In this document: piece after piece, positions 34,787-44,200 of the stretch | Layout of the letters: each line of letters starts with the position of its first letter | Numbering within the stretch: the first letter of the stretch is position 1 | Assembly: GCA_963718195.1 (NCBI GenBank) | Contig: CAVQYQ010000004.1 | Location: 248,001-312,000 of the forward strand | Reading direction: 5' to 3' | Length of the DNA: 64,000 bases | From: MADRE3 sp963718195 | Lineage (GTDB): Bacteria; Desulfobacterota; Desulfobulbia; Desulfobulbales; Desulfocapsaceae | Made by a program: the position numbers and the translations under genes | The notes under the pieces: model-generated | The model's input: the letters and a program-made list of their open reading frames with translations, nothing else | What the model was told of the DNA's origin: nothing | Database searches by the model: none

Positions 34787-36394
34787 TCATTTCACCGGGG
34801 TGCTGCCCGAAAAACTGAGTCGCTCGACGAAGCGGTTCTGAAAATCAACACTGCTGGCGAGTTCTATTACCGATATTTTACCGGCCAATCTGCCTGCGGC
34901 TTCAACATAGTCGTCGCAAAGTGCCATAATCGCTCCTCCGCCAGCAGCATTACCCACCATATCTATTCGATCAGGATCAATGTCCGGTAACATTCCGAGG
35001 ATACGCATATCTCTTTTTTGCAGATGTGAACCAAACGCACCGGCGACTATAATTTTCTCCGGTAGAGCCATTCCGGCAGTTCGCAGCAGAAATTCTATAC
35101 CGGTTATCAGAGCTGCCTTGCCGAGCTGCACTGAACGGATGTCTTTCTGACTAATAAAAATATCTCTGTTGTTCGCCGTCTGACCAGCAGGGACAATCAG
35201 GTATCTGGCTTCTGCCTTCGCCGAGTTATTTGATCCACCTTGTGTGTGTGTCTTTATCAACCTGCCGCTTGAAGTTACAATCCCTGTCTGAATCATGGCG
35301 GCCACCGCGCTGATCACCCCGGACCCGCAGAGTCCTGAGGGTTTCATGGTCTCGCTGGATTTGTTTTTCACCACACTAAATTCCGGGACACTATTTCGAC
35401 CAGCGATACTGACCCTGTCGATGGCACCGGGGATTGCCTGAATTCCGCAGCTCAAGGATGCGCCCTCAAATGCTGGGCCTGTTGCACACGAGGTGGCAAA
35501 AAAGGAGTCCTTTCCCTTCAACAACAACTCGCCATTAGTGCCAAGATCTATCAAAAGCGTACCGACAGGTTCTTTTTCCAGTTCCGTAGCAAGTGATGCA
35601 GCGAGAATATCACCGCCAATAAAACCGGAGACCTGGTCAAGGGTATTCACAATAACATCGGGGAACCCCATACCAAGCTCTGAGCCATTTGTCTGCCGCG
35701 CTTTGAAAAATGACGGCTGATATGGGGCAATACCGATAGACATTGGGCTGATACCCAGAAGGATATGAATCATTGTCGGATTACCGACAATCACCATGTT
35801 TGCCAGCTCTTCATGAGCAGTGCGACAGCAGTTAAGCAGTTCTGTAGTACCCCATTCAATGGCACGGACTACCAGTTCCTGGAGTCGAAAAAGTCTTCCA
35901 TCATCCTCGCCAATTTCTCCTATCCGGTTCATTACATCATCACCGTAAAGCGCCTGAGGGTTTTTCACAGCAGTCGACGAAAGTATCTTCCTGTGTATCA
36001 CATCAAAAAGATAGATGGCAATTGTCGTTGTCCCCAAATCAACAGCGATACCAAGGCATGGTTCTGGTGACATACCAGCAACTCTCTTTGACAAAAAGGA
36101 CGCAGGCAGCATAACAGGTGGCTTGGCTATAATATGTGAAGAGAGCAAAGATGATTCAGGAATTTCAATGGAAACACTATCCGCTACCTGAAAACAGCAG
36201 GATTCTGCATCACGGCCCGTACCGTCTCCGGCAACTATTTTCACCCGGCATTTACCGCACACCCCCTTTCCTCCGCAATCAGTACGAAGGAAGATATTGT
36301 GCGCAATAAGCGATTCCAATAATCGCTCACCTGCTATTGCCTTTATTTTTCTCCCATGGGGAAGCAGCTTGATACTGCAGCTATTCTTATCCAT
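34787..36394 (-). CDS. RACo-like activator of corrinoid enzymes (2Fe-2S plus ASKHA domain)
   Basis: A 535-residue protein with an N-terminal 2Fe-2S ferredoxin domain (DCGGKGVCGKC, fourth ligand in AESCC) and a C-terminal ASKHA ATPase-like domain (VDLGTTTIAIYLFDV, LLIDLGTNGELLL, VAGAFGSHLQKRDMRILGMLPDI). This is the DUF4445/RACo family, which uses ATP to reduce the cobalt of corrinoid proteins and so reactivates methyltransferases. The linker between the third and fourth ferredoxin cysteines is shorter than in characterised RACo. No corrinoid protein or methyltransferase lies in the window, so the client is unknown. Confidence 0.82.
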   Translation of the reverse strand: MDKNSCSIKLLPHGRKIKAIAGERLLESLIAHNIFLRTDCGGKGVCGKCRVKIVAGDGTGRDAESCCFQVADSVSIEIPESSLLSSHIIAKPPVMLPASFLSKRVAGMSPEPCLGIAVDLGTTTIAIYLFDVIHRKILSSTAVKNPQALYGDDVMNRIGEIGEDDGRLFRLQELVVRAIEWGTTELLNCCRTAHEELANMVIVGNPTMIHILLGISPMSIGIAPYQPSFFKARQTNGSELGMGFPDVIVNTLDQVSGFIGGDILAASLATELEKEPVGTLLIDLGTNGELLLKGKDSFFATSCATGPAFEGASLSCGIQAIPGAIDRVSIAGRNSVPEFSVVKNKSSETMKPSGLCGSGVISAVAAMIQTGIVTSSGRLIKTHTQGGSNNSAKAEARYLIVPAGQTANNRDIFISQKDIRSVQLGKAALITGIEFLLRTAGMALPEKIIVAGAFGSHLQKRDMRILGMLPDIDPDRIDMVGNAAGGGAIMALCDDYVEAAGRLAGKISVIELASSVDFQNRFVERLSFSGSTPVK

Positions 36395-36732
36395 GAATAC
36401 TCACTTATCTGTGTCGTTCAATTGTTCTTCTGAACTGCCTGACCCAATAGCCCGTGAGGCGAACCGAGCCTGCTCAAGCAGGTGGCCTCTTCAACTAAAA
36501 GAGTAACAGCGATCATGATACGTTATTTTTTACGGAAAGTCTCCCTGCACGACCACCTCCCTCTTGGCGCTATCTCAATCATACAATCAGCGAGAACAAA
36601 GAAGTTTTATAATATCTGTTCGGTATCATTTCTGCTTCATTATCTGTCTCAAGAACATCTCTTCTGGCGCCTGCATGCTATTGCCAAACGAACACCTTGC
36701 CCTTACTTTATAACTAACAAATAGAGGGTGTC
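36395..36732. other. Intergenic region, nothing recognisable
   Basis: Short plus-strand frames occur but have no ribosome site and atypical composition. It separates divergent genes, so promoters are expected. Confidence 0.45.
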
Positions 36733-37131
36733 ATGCTGAAGGCGCTGGAAAAAATATTATACTCTTCAGAGAGAGGTTCTTTTGAGGGCAGACTGACGGC
36801 TGTGATCAGTCGGGTCAGTGGTGGAATAATATGTGGTACCTACCTCCTCATTGTCTTTGCATTATCAGTAAAATACAATTTCACCTACGACCGTGGAATT
36901 ATAGAACGTCACCTGGTAAATTTCGCAGAATTATTCAACTCTCTCTCGATTATTATCATTTTTACTCTTGTTTCGATCACTTCAATGATACCCGGACTTG
37001 CGGCTCTTTTTTTCGGTCTGATGGAAATCAGAACAAGACATGGTAAAAAAACGCTCTTCTGGGGACTCTTCGGTTTTTTTACTGGCGCCGTGAACTTTTA
37101 TCTCATGTTCAAATTTATCTCACCATCCTGA
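36733..37131 (+). CDS. Hypothetical membrane protein, three helices
   Basis: A 132-residue protein with hydrophobic segments near residues 28-47 (VSGGIICGTYLLIVFALSV), 70-98 (LSIIIIFTLVSITSMIPGLAALFFGLME) and 108-130 (TLFWGLFGFFTGAVNFYLMF), and a basic RTRHGKK loop between the last two. GAGGG precedes the ATG. No family recognised. It stands alone between the RACo-like gene and a small minus-strand gene. Confidence 0.6.
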   Translation: MLKALEKILYSSERGSFEGRLTAVISRVSGGIICGTYLLIVFALSVKYNFTYDRGIIERHLVNFAELFNSLSIIIIFTLVSITSMIPGLAALFFGLMEIRTRHGKKTLFWGLFGFFTGAVNFYLMFKFISPS

Positions 37132-37221
37132 CATCAAATGCCCCATGGAATCTGAAAATTATCCGGACTCACATACATTTTCGATCACAGTGCCCTAGCT
37201 GCTTTCATCCGGGCAGGTATT

Positions 37222-37449
37222 TCAACGAGAGATGGAAGAGATCTCCTGTTGCTCACGAAGATATTTCATAATGCGTAATTGACCTATCATGTCAAGCTGA
37301 TCAAACCATTCTTCGACACTCCGACACCTCATCTTAATCCCGCATACGTCTCTGGGGGAAACCTTCTTGCCCTCTCCAAGACCAATAAATGTAGAGACAT
37401 TACAAAAGTATTCAGCCTGAGCAGCCTGCTTAAATCTCTCTGGAATCAT
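37222..37449 (-). CDS. Hypothetical small cytoplasmic protein
   Basis: A 75-residue protein with no membrane segment, four cysteines (YFCNV, DVCGIKMRC) and the stretch CRSVEEWFDQLDMIGQLRIMKYL. AGGAG lies six bases before the ATG, which makes real translation likely. The cysteines are not in an obvious metal-binding spacing. No function recognised and no operon partner. Confidence 0.55.
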   Translation of the reverse strand: MIPERFKQAAQAEYFCNVSTFIGLGEGKKVSPRDVCGIKMRCRSVEEWFDQLDMIGQLRIMKYLREQQEISSISR

Positions 37450-37704
37450 ATTGTTCTCCTGTTGAATTGTATAGTAACTCTACTTGAACAGGGGTATCAT
37501 GGGGCGACTCCCCTGATAAAAACGTTCGAAAAAACATTTTAATGCTCAATCAGCGGGTGCTCTCTACCAGGTAGACAGTTAACTATTGTCTCCAGTCATT
37601 TTCCCGCTGCTAAACCTGATAAAAGAATTATTATGATTGCATGGGGGTTGCTCAACAACCGCTTTAAAAACAGTTGACTATTGAACACACCAAAGGAGAG
37701 ACCC

Positions 37705-38097
37705 ATGAAAACCTCTATGACACTTATCTTCTTGTTGCTCCCCGCTATCGCGTTTGCCCAGAACTATGGCAACATGAACAAAGGCGATATGCAGAACATG
37801 ATGCAGGTGATGCAGCAGGTCCAGCAATGTATGGCAGATATCGACCAGACAAAATTGAAAGAACTCCAGACCCGCTCGGAACAGGCCAAGAAAAAAATCG
37901 ACACCCTCTGTGCCCAGGGAAAAAGAGACAAGGCGCAGGAACAAGCTATTTCCTTTGGCAGGAAAATAGCTTCAGACCCAACCATCAAGCAGATGCAGAA
38001 ATGCGGTGAAATGGCCCAGGGAGCCATGCCCATGCCGGACATGGTCGAGACCTACGATGAAGAGAAGTACGCCAACCAGCATGTATGCGATCAGTGA
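37705..38097 (+). CDS. Hypothetical periplasmic protein, methionine/glutamine-rich
   Basis: About 130 residues from the ATG at 37705, with AAAGGAGAG upstream; the frame is open for eight earlier codons. A clear signal peptide (MKTSMTLIFLLLPAIAFA, cleavage before QNYG) is followed by a helical Met/Gln-rich part (NMMQVMQQVQQCMADIDQTKLKEL) and a second helix. Three cysteines remain after cleavage besides the C-terminal CDQ. Probably secreted to the periplasm. Function unknown. Confidence 0.7.
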   Translation: MKTSMTLIFLLLPAIAFAQNYGNMNKGDMQNMMQVMQQVQQCMADIDQTKLKELQTRSEQAKKKIDTLCAQGKRDKAQEQAISFGRKIASDPTIKQMQKCGEMAQGAMPMPDMVETYDEEKYANQHVCDQ

Positions 38098-38139
38098 ATT
38101 ATCGTACCCCATAAACCATTACAGCTGTTGTATTTTATC

Positions 38140-38409
38140 ATTTGAGGTTTGCAGATAACCGCTGATCTTCACCTGTCACGAGCTGTAGTGATGCCACTGG
38201 TCGTGGTTGCAGGTCTGAGCGATGGTTACCATAACCGCGCTGCACTCAAAATCGGCCCCGCAGTTCTGGAACCTGTTGACATCACTGCAGCACGTTTCAC
38301 CTTGCTACCTGTGATAGCGTAACTAAAAACTCAAAATAGAGGTTTACACGTTCACAGCCCAACCTCAATGGAGCGGACAAAAAACCAATGTAGATAGACT
38401 ATTTTGAGT
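38140..38409 (+). other. Possible decayed element: short peptide remnant plus 11-bp inverted repeats
   Basis: A frame without a credible start runs to a stop at 38320-38322 and encodes a gene-like peptide (RAVVMPLVVVAGLSDGYHNR). Seven bases later ACTCAAAATAG (38329-38339) pairs perfectly with CTATTTTGAGT (38399-38409), enclosing 59 bp. The pair may be the ends of a tiny non-autonomous element or an IS scar. The rest of the 38098-38454 gap shows nothing else. Confidence 0.3.
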
Positions 38410-38454
38410 GTCGTGCAAAAAGGTAAAAATTCCTAATGTTCAGAGGACTGCATA

Positions 38455-38988
38455 ATGGAAAAAAGAAAACGCTTAACTGCCGAACAGATCATAAAGCAGT
38501 ACAAGGAAACAATCGGTCGTATTGCTGAACAGAAGAGTAAAAAAGAGCGAGACCTCCACTTTGAAAAGATCAGAGATCGCGCCGAAGAGATTGTTTTTCT
38601 CCTTAATGCTGATTGCTCCTATGTCTCGGTTGCAGATCAGTTGTGCGACTTTCTTGCGCTAGACAAATGCGAGCATCTACGACAACAACTCCTCTGTACA
38701 ATTGCTATGCTTGAGAGGATGTCTCGGATGGAACTTCCCCGTACGACCAAAGTCTCTGAGAATGCACCTCTGGAAACACTTATCCGTCATCTTTACAGTG
38801 ATGTCTGGGAAAAGGATAACAATCCCAAGGGTGAAGATTTCATCAAATTTATCCAGCACCACTTCATCCTCGCAGGTATTCACTTATCGAAGGAAAACGT
38901 CACCAAGCTTGTTAATAGTATTCCCGATGAATTATTTCAAATCTATGAAGGCCTCAGAGGCAAAGGGCAAGATGAAACAGATTCTTGA
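38455..38988 (+). CDS. Hypothetical cytoplasmic protein
   Basis: A 177-residue charged, mostly helical protein beginning MEKRKRLTAEQIIKQYKETIG, with no membrane segment. The N-terminal 45 residues look like a coiled coil. AGAGGA precedes the ATG by seven bases. The region from VSENAPLETLIRHLYSDVWEKD onward has the feel of a folded domain, but no family is recognised. It may be co-located with mobile debris upstream. Confidence 0.55.
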   Translation: MEKRKRLTAEQIIKQYKETIGRIAEQKSKKERDLHFEKIRDRAEEIVFLLNADCSYVSVADQLCDFLALDKCEHLRQQLLCTIAMLERMSRMELPRTTKVSENAPLETLIRHLYSDVWEKDNNPKGEDFIKFIQHHFILAGIHLSKENVTKLVNSIPDELFQIYEGLRGKGQDETDS

Positions 38989-39052
38989 TGAAATATGTAT
39001 GAGCAGGTCAACCAGATGCATCGACCGGTAAGGCCTTCCTGTGAAAGTTTGA

Positions 39053-39319
39053 TTATCCGACTTTGTGGTCTATTTGATAACCGATATACACACCGATAGC
39101 GGCTCCGAGAAAAGGTACACCAAGAAACAAGTGTGGGAAGGTGTGTTGAATTCCGATCATGGTGAAAATGAAACCCGCTAAACAGATCCCGAGAACTGGC
39201 AGCACGGTATAGCATATAACAGACTTCCAGCTTCTTAAAGCATAGTACATGACAAACATATACCAGCAGCACGTTATTATAATAAATACGATTAGTCCGC
39301 TGTTTATACCATGACCCAT
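39053..39319 (-). CDS. Hypothetical small membrane protein
   Basis: An 88-residue, strongly hydrophobic protein with three helices: NSGLIVFIIITCCWYMFVMYY, VICYTVLPVLGICLAGFIFTMIG and LFLGVPFLGAAIGVYIGYQI. No good ribosome site precedes the ATG at 39319, so the start may be internal. The even spacing of helices and the glycine-rich last helix argue for a real gene. Function unknown. Confidence 0.5.
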   Translation of the reverse strand: MGHGINSGLIVFIIITCCWYMFVMYYALRSWKSVICYTVLPVLGICLAGFIFTMIGIQHTFPHLFLGVPFLGAAIGVYIGYQIDHKVG

Positions 39320-39497
39320 AGTTTTAATTTACCATAATAAAAACCAAGAACAAAGAGAGGAATCACGCATACTCAATTCCGCCCACACGACCTGCTGCAT
39401 ATGTCTCGTCCATGCTGCAATTTGCTCCTATCGCGCCTGGCAAGTAGATTCTACAGGAAGAATCAATTTCCTAGTTACCCGGTGAAGCTGATCAGTA

Positions 39498-40130
39498 TCA
39501 GGGAATAAGTATCTCCTGTTTTGCATCTGGGACCTGATAACCTGCCTGAAAAGCTGGCCGTTTTGCAAGTCTTAAATACCACTCAAGAACACTCGGAAAA
39601 TCATGCAAATCTATTCTTTGGAATTGATAGCGACTCACCCAGGGCCAGATAGCTATGTCGGCAATGGTTAACTCGTTGATTGCCACAAAACGTTTTCGTT
39701 CTAACTGCTTATCCAGAACATTATAAAGCCGTTTAGCTTCAAGGAGATAGCGTTTTTCAGCATAGTCAGATGTACCTGGATTAAAATGCAGAAAATGGTG
39801 GGCCTGCCCTAGCATTGGTCCTTGCCCAGCCATTTGCCACATCAGCCACTGCATGACCCGCCATTTGTCATTGGCATTATCTGGCAATAACTGTCCAGAT
39901 TTTTCAGCGAGATAAAGCAGAATAGCGCCGGATTCAAAGATAGATTGACCGGTATCATCATCAACAATTGCCGGGATTTTATTGTTGGGATTGATGGCTA
40001 AAAAATCCGGTTCAAATTGCTCATCTTTGCTAATATCAATTGGTACCACTTGATATGGCAAAGAAACTTCTTCCAGCATTATCGAAATTTTGCGGCCGTT
40101 TGGTGTTCCCCATGTGTATAATCGTATCAT
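39498..40130 (-). CDS. Glutathione S-transferase-like protein (YfcG/Ure2p type)
   Basis: A 210-residue GST. N-terminal thioredoxin fold begins MIRLYTWGTPNGRKISIMLEE, with the TPN motif that replaces a catalytic cysteine in the YfcG (nu) class, then NPNNKIPAIVDDD and ESGAILLYL. The C-terminal helical domain has QWLMWQMAGQGPMLGQ and the ELTIADIAIWPW N-capping motif. YfcG acts as a disulfide reductase using glutathione; a similar redox role is inferred. The ATG at 40130 has GAGG five bases upstream; a GTG two codons earlier overlaps it. A truncated MITE-like copy lies 64 bp upstream. Confidence 0.9.
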   Translation of the reverse strand: MIRLYTWGTPNGRKISIMLEEVSLPYQVVPIDISKDEQFEPDFLAINPNNKIPAIVDDDTGQSIFESGAILLYLAEKSGQLLPDNANDKWRVMQWLMWQMAGQGPMLGQAHHFLHFNPGTSDYAEKRYLLEAKRLYNVLDKQLERKRFVAINELTIADIAIWPWVSRYQFQRIDLHDFPSVLEWYLRLAKRPAFQAGYQVPDAKQEILIP

Positions 40131-40194
40131 TTCCACCTCGAATTGTTTCTGTATAAATCAGAACGTTTTGCTTGCTGATACTCTATGGCTGCTT

Positions 40195-40290
40195 GTGAAA
40201 ATTTTTACCGCAGGCATCGTTGATATTCCGAGGATAAAAATTTAAGCATAACCCAGATATTGAGCGAAAAGAACGTTTTGCAAGTGGCTC
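40195..40290 (-). mobile_element. MITE-like palindromic element, copy 4, truncated
   Basis: A 96-bp piece keeps one complete arm ending GTTTTGCAAGTGGCTC and the central region, but the other arm beyond GTGAAAATTTTTACC is lost. Without the second end, no target-site duplication can be assigned. It has more substitutions than the full copies (ACCCAGATATTGAGCG, GAACG), consistent with an older insertion. Confidence 0.75.
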
Positions 40291-40767
40291 CGGTAATACA
40301 GCAGCCGGCTCTTAGAAATGTTCTTTTCGAAACCAGAACAGATCACACTTACAAGATAACGATTGGAAATCAAAACGGTAGTGCTATTATGCCAGTTTTA
40401 TATTTTTCCTCTGATAGGGATCGGGAAGAAATGTATTCCTCCTCACCCCCTAGGACCGAAGGCTAGCACGGTGCTTAAGACCCCGCATTTCTCAGCGCAT
40501 CCCCCAGAAAGGGTGAGCAGTTTACCTCTCTTTGGGGGATGCGCTCATTTCTTGTTCGAAGCAGCCAATTCGGACAGGGTGCAGGTGATTCCAACACATT
40601 TTCTCAGTGAACTTATTCAGCCACTCAGGTGGTGATGGAAGTAATCGACAATATTTCAATCTCTAAGAGTAGCGAAAGCTGCACTTCGTCTCAATGGCTA
40701 TTGAAGTGCTCAATCACAGAGTCACTCTCTGGAGATCATCGTTTATCTGGTTATATGGCCGGAGAAC
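40291..40767. other. Intergenic region containing a large hairpin
   Basis: Apart from the truncated MITE-like copy to its left and the hairpin at 40494-40545, I see no gene. Frames here are short, overlapping and without ribosome sites. It lies just downstream of the response-regulator gene. Confidence 0.5.
40494..40545. repeat. Long GC-rich inverted repeat (hairpin)
   Basis: AGCGCATCCCCCA (40494-40506) pairs perfectly with TGGGGGATGCGCT (40533-40545), and the pairing continues imperfectly inward (GAAAGGGT with ACCTCTCTT) to a short loop near GAGCAGTTT. Stem about 20 bp. It lacks a following T-run on either strand. It may end the minus-strand signalling operon by structure alone, act as a processing signal, or be a mobile-element relic. 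Confidence 0.6.
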
Positions 40768-41151
40768 TTACCCTTCTTTTTCGGCCAGAAGTATTTCAAT
40801 GATCGAAAATAAACTCTTTGGTTCAACCGGCTTTTGCAGATATGCCGCGCCACCGAGTTCCATGCCGCGCTCACAGTCCTCTTCTCCAGCCTGTCCACTG
40901 AGAAAGACAACAGGAATAGCAGATGTCTGGCTATTTTCTTTGAGCTTTTGACAAACTTCCAGACCATCCATTCCTGGCATGACAATATCGAGCAGTATCA
41001 GATCGGGTGGGGCTGGCGATTGGGCAATTTTCAGTGCCACAATACCGTTTAATGCTGCTTTGACTTTATAACTGTCCTTGAGAAGTCCCACCACCAAATC
41101 TAAATTTGCGGGAGCATCGTCCACCACAAGTATCGTCTTTCGCATAATCAC
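40768..41151 (-). CDS. Single-domain response regulator (CheY-like)
   Basis: A 127-residue receiver domain alone. The acidic pocket is VVDDA near residue 10, the phospho-acceptor Asp is in LILLDIVMPGMDG (about 55), the switch Ser in VVFLSGQ and the Lys in YLQKPVEP. With no output domain it must act through protein contacts. It is the last gene of the sensor operon, 69 bp after the hybrid kinase, and is the obvious recipient of phosphate from its Hpt domain. The start is a GTG two codons before an ATG; neither has a strong ribosome site. Confidence 0.9.
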   Translation of the reverse strand: MIMRKTILVVDDAPANLDLVVGLLKDSYKVKAALNGIVALKIAQSPAPPDLILLDIVMPGMDGLEVCQKLKENSQTSAIPVVFLSGQAGEEDCERGMELGGAAYLQKPVEPKSLFSIIEILLAEKEG

Positions 41152-41220
41152 ATGTACGTTCGTATTAATATTAGCTGGAAACAGAGCAGCCTAGGACTAC
41201 GACCCATTATATCTCAAATT

Positions 41221-44200
41221 TCAGGCGATTGTTATGTTTAGTTTTTTATTCATCGCCTCGCAGCAGCTCAGCGCACTGTCAAAGTCGTATGACTCAAGGG
41301 ATGCGGTTATCTGCTTGAGTTCTGTGGTGAACCCCGCTGCTTTGAATAGTGCCTCCTCGTTGTCAATTATATCCTGGGCACCGGTATCATACTCAGAAAT
41401 TGCGGTGGATAGCGTATTGAGTACTTCAGCCAGCCTGAGCTCATCCACAATCACCGGTGTTGACCCATCATTGGTGGCAGAAATTTCCGTTTCTACTTTA
41501 TTTTTGTCAGCAAGGATTTTCACGGAATTCAGCACTCGCTGCAGCTCCACCTCTGCAGCTGCAAGCGCTGGATCTACTATCTGTTGTTCTTTTGCCAGGT
41601 TCTCCAAATCGGCACATGCTGCCTGCAAGGATTCTGCACCAATATTGCCGGCCACGCCTTTAAGGGTATGGGCCAGCCTCGTTGCCAGCTCCCAGTCGCC
41701 CTGTTTCACGGCCTCACTGAACTCCCCGATGAATTCCGACTGGCTCTGTGCGGTTTTTCGTAATAACTTGAGGTAGAGTTTACTGTTACCCTGAACCCGG
41801 GCAAGCCCATCAACGGTATTGATACCATCGAGTTCAGGGATGATATCCTGTTTCTCTTGCACTTGCGCAACTGCAGCTACCGGGGTTGCCGGACTGATCC
41901 ACTTGGCCATCAAGTGGAACATGTCATTGACATTGATCGGTTTGGCGATATGGTCATTCATACCAGCATCAAGAACCTTCTCACGGTCTCCTGCCATGGC
42001 GTTGGCGGTCATTGCCAGTATGGGCAGATCCCTGAAGCGCTCCTGCATGCGAAGCCGTCTGGTCGCCTCATAGCCGTCCATCACCGGCATCTGGCAGTCC
42101 ATCAGCACGCCGTCAAATTCAAGAGCATCGAGCATGGTTAAGGCCTCTTTGCCATCATTGGCCACCTCGACGATCATACCGTTTGAGGTGAGCAGATCCG
42201 TTGCCAGTTCCTGGTTGATCTCGTTGTCTTCCACCAGCAATATTCTGGCTCCGCGGAGTCTGGCTATATCAGCTGCTGCAGATTCATGGCGGGAATGACC
42301 ATCTGACCGGCTTTCAACTTCATGACCCATTGCCTGCAGAATAGCTTCATGGAGGCTTGAAGCGGTGACCGGTTTTGTCAGGAAGCTGTTGATGGTAACA
42401 CCAGCTGCAGACTGAGCCGCTTCTTCCCGGCCGTAGGCGGTAACCATGATCACCGTAGGTACCGAGGTTAATGCAGGATCGGAGTTTATTTTCCGTGTGG
42501 TTTCAATACCATCCATACCCGGCATTTTCCAGTCCATAATGACCAGTTTATAGGGGTCGAGCTTATTTGCTTCTTCTATTTTTGCCAGTGCTGCCAAGCC
42601 GGTCCCGGCCTGGTCAACCTCTAAGCCAAAGCTCGCAAGTATGTTGCTGAGAATTTCACGGGCAGAGCTGTTGTCGTCGACCACCAGAACGCGCAGAGCA
42701 CCGAGCTCAGAAGTCGTTGAACGTCGCTGGGACAACGCTCCCTGCTGCTTACCAAGCTGGACTGTAAAATGGAAGGTACTGCCGACCCCAGGTTCACTTT
42801 CTACCCAGATTTCTCCACCCATCAACTCGGTAAGTTTTTTGCTGATAGCAAGCCCCAGGCCGGTTCCACCGTATCGACGGGTGGTCGAAGTATCTGCCTG
42901 GGAAAAGGACTGAAACAGCTTGCTCTGCTGTTCTTCGTTCATACCAATACCGGTATCGCGAACGGAAAAATGCAGCTCCACCTGTTCGTCACTCTCCTCT
43001 ACCACTGCCGCCCTGATGACGATGTCTCCCTGTTCGGTAAATTTTACCGCATTGTTACCGATGTTAATGAGTACCTGTCCGAGCCGCAGTGGGTCACCGA
43101 TCAGACCGGTCGGCAGTTCTGCCGGAAGGTCAAACAGTAGCTCCAGACCCTTCTCTTCGGTTTTCAGGCCAACCAGGTTGGCCAGGCTATCAAAGACATC
43201 CTCCAGACGGAAATCAACCTGTTCCATGTCGAGCTTGCCTGCCTCTATTTTAGAAAAATCGAGGATGTCGTTAATGATGCCGAGCAGCGCCTCGGCCGAG
43301 CGGTTCACTTTTCTGATATAGTTGCGCTGCTTACGGTCAAGTTCAGTCTGCAGTGCCAGGTGTGACATGCCGATGATGGCATTCATCGGGGTGCGGATCT
43401 CATGGCTCATGTTGGCCAGGAAATCAGACTTGGCGACCGTGGCAGCTTCGGCCCGTTCTTTTTCTTCGTCCAGGTCGTCCATCATGTTCAGCATGGCGGA
43501 CTGGGTTTCATCGAGCTCTTTGACACGAGTATTGAGAGCAGCTTCAATATTCTTTCGTTCGGTGATGTCAACGAAACTGCCCAGCAAACTTTTTCGCCCA
43601 TAGTAATCAATAACCGTGCCCTGAAAAAGACACCAACGTGGTTCGCCCGTCCCAAGTCGATTCATTTGCAGTTCGAGCTGACTGCCTGTTTGAAATGCCT
43701 TCACCAGACGGGGGCGATCTCGCTCGGGATCGGTGTAAATCTTGGTGCTGTCAGCGATCATCAACTCCTCTACCGTGAGATTGGCGAAGTCAGCGTTGGC
43801 CGTGTTGACCCGCTTTGTTTCCCCTGTTTCAAAATCGGAAATGAAAAGAGGGATGGGCGTGGCGTCAAAGACAGACTCCAGGAGCGACAAGGTGTTTTTG
43901 TGCTCGGTAATATCTGTTATGGAACCCGCCGTCCGATATGAGCGACCACTTTCGTCCCTCAGGGATTTGCCCCGCACCCGAAACCAGCGATACTCACCCT
44001 GTTTGGTTTTTAGTCGATACTCAACGTCATATGGTACCTTGTTTTCCAGATGTGTATGGAATGCATCAAGTGTGTACTCCCGATCTTCCGGGTGCAGGCC
44101 ATCACTCCAGGATTCGAGCGTATTGGGATAGTCTTCCTCACTATCGTAGCCCAGAAGTGCCCGAAAACGATCTGAATACCAGAATGACTTTGCCAGTATG

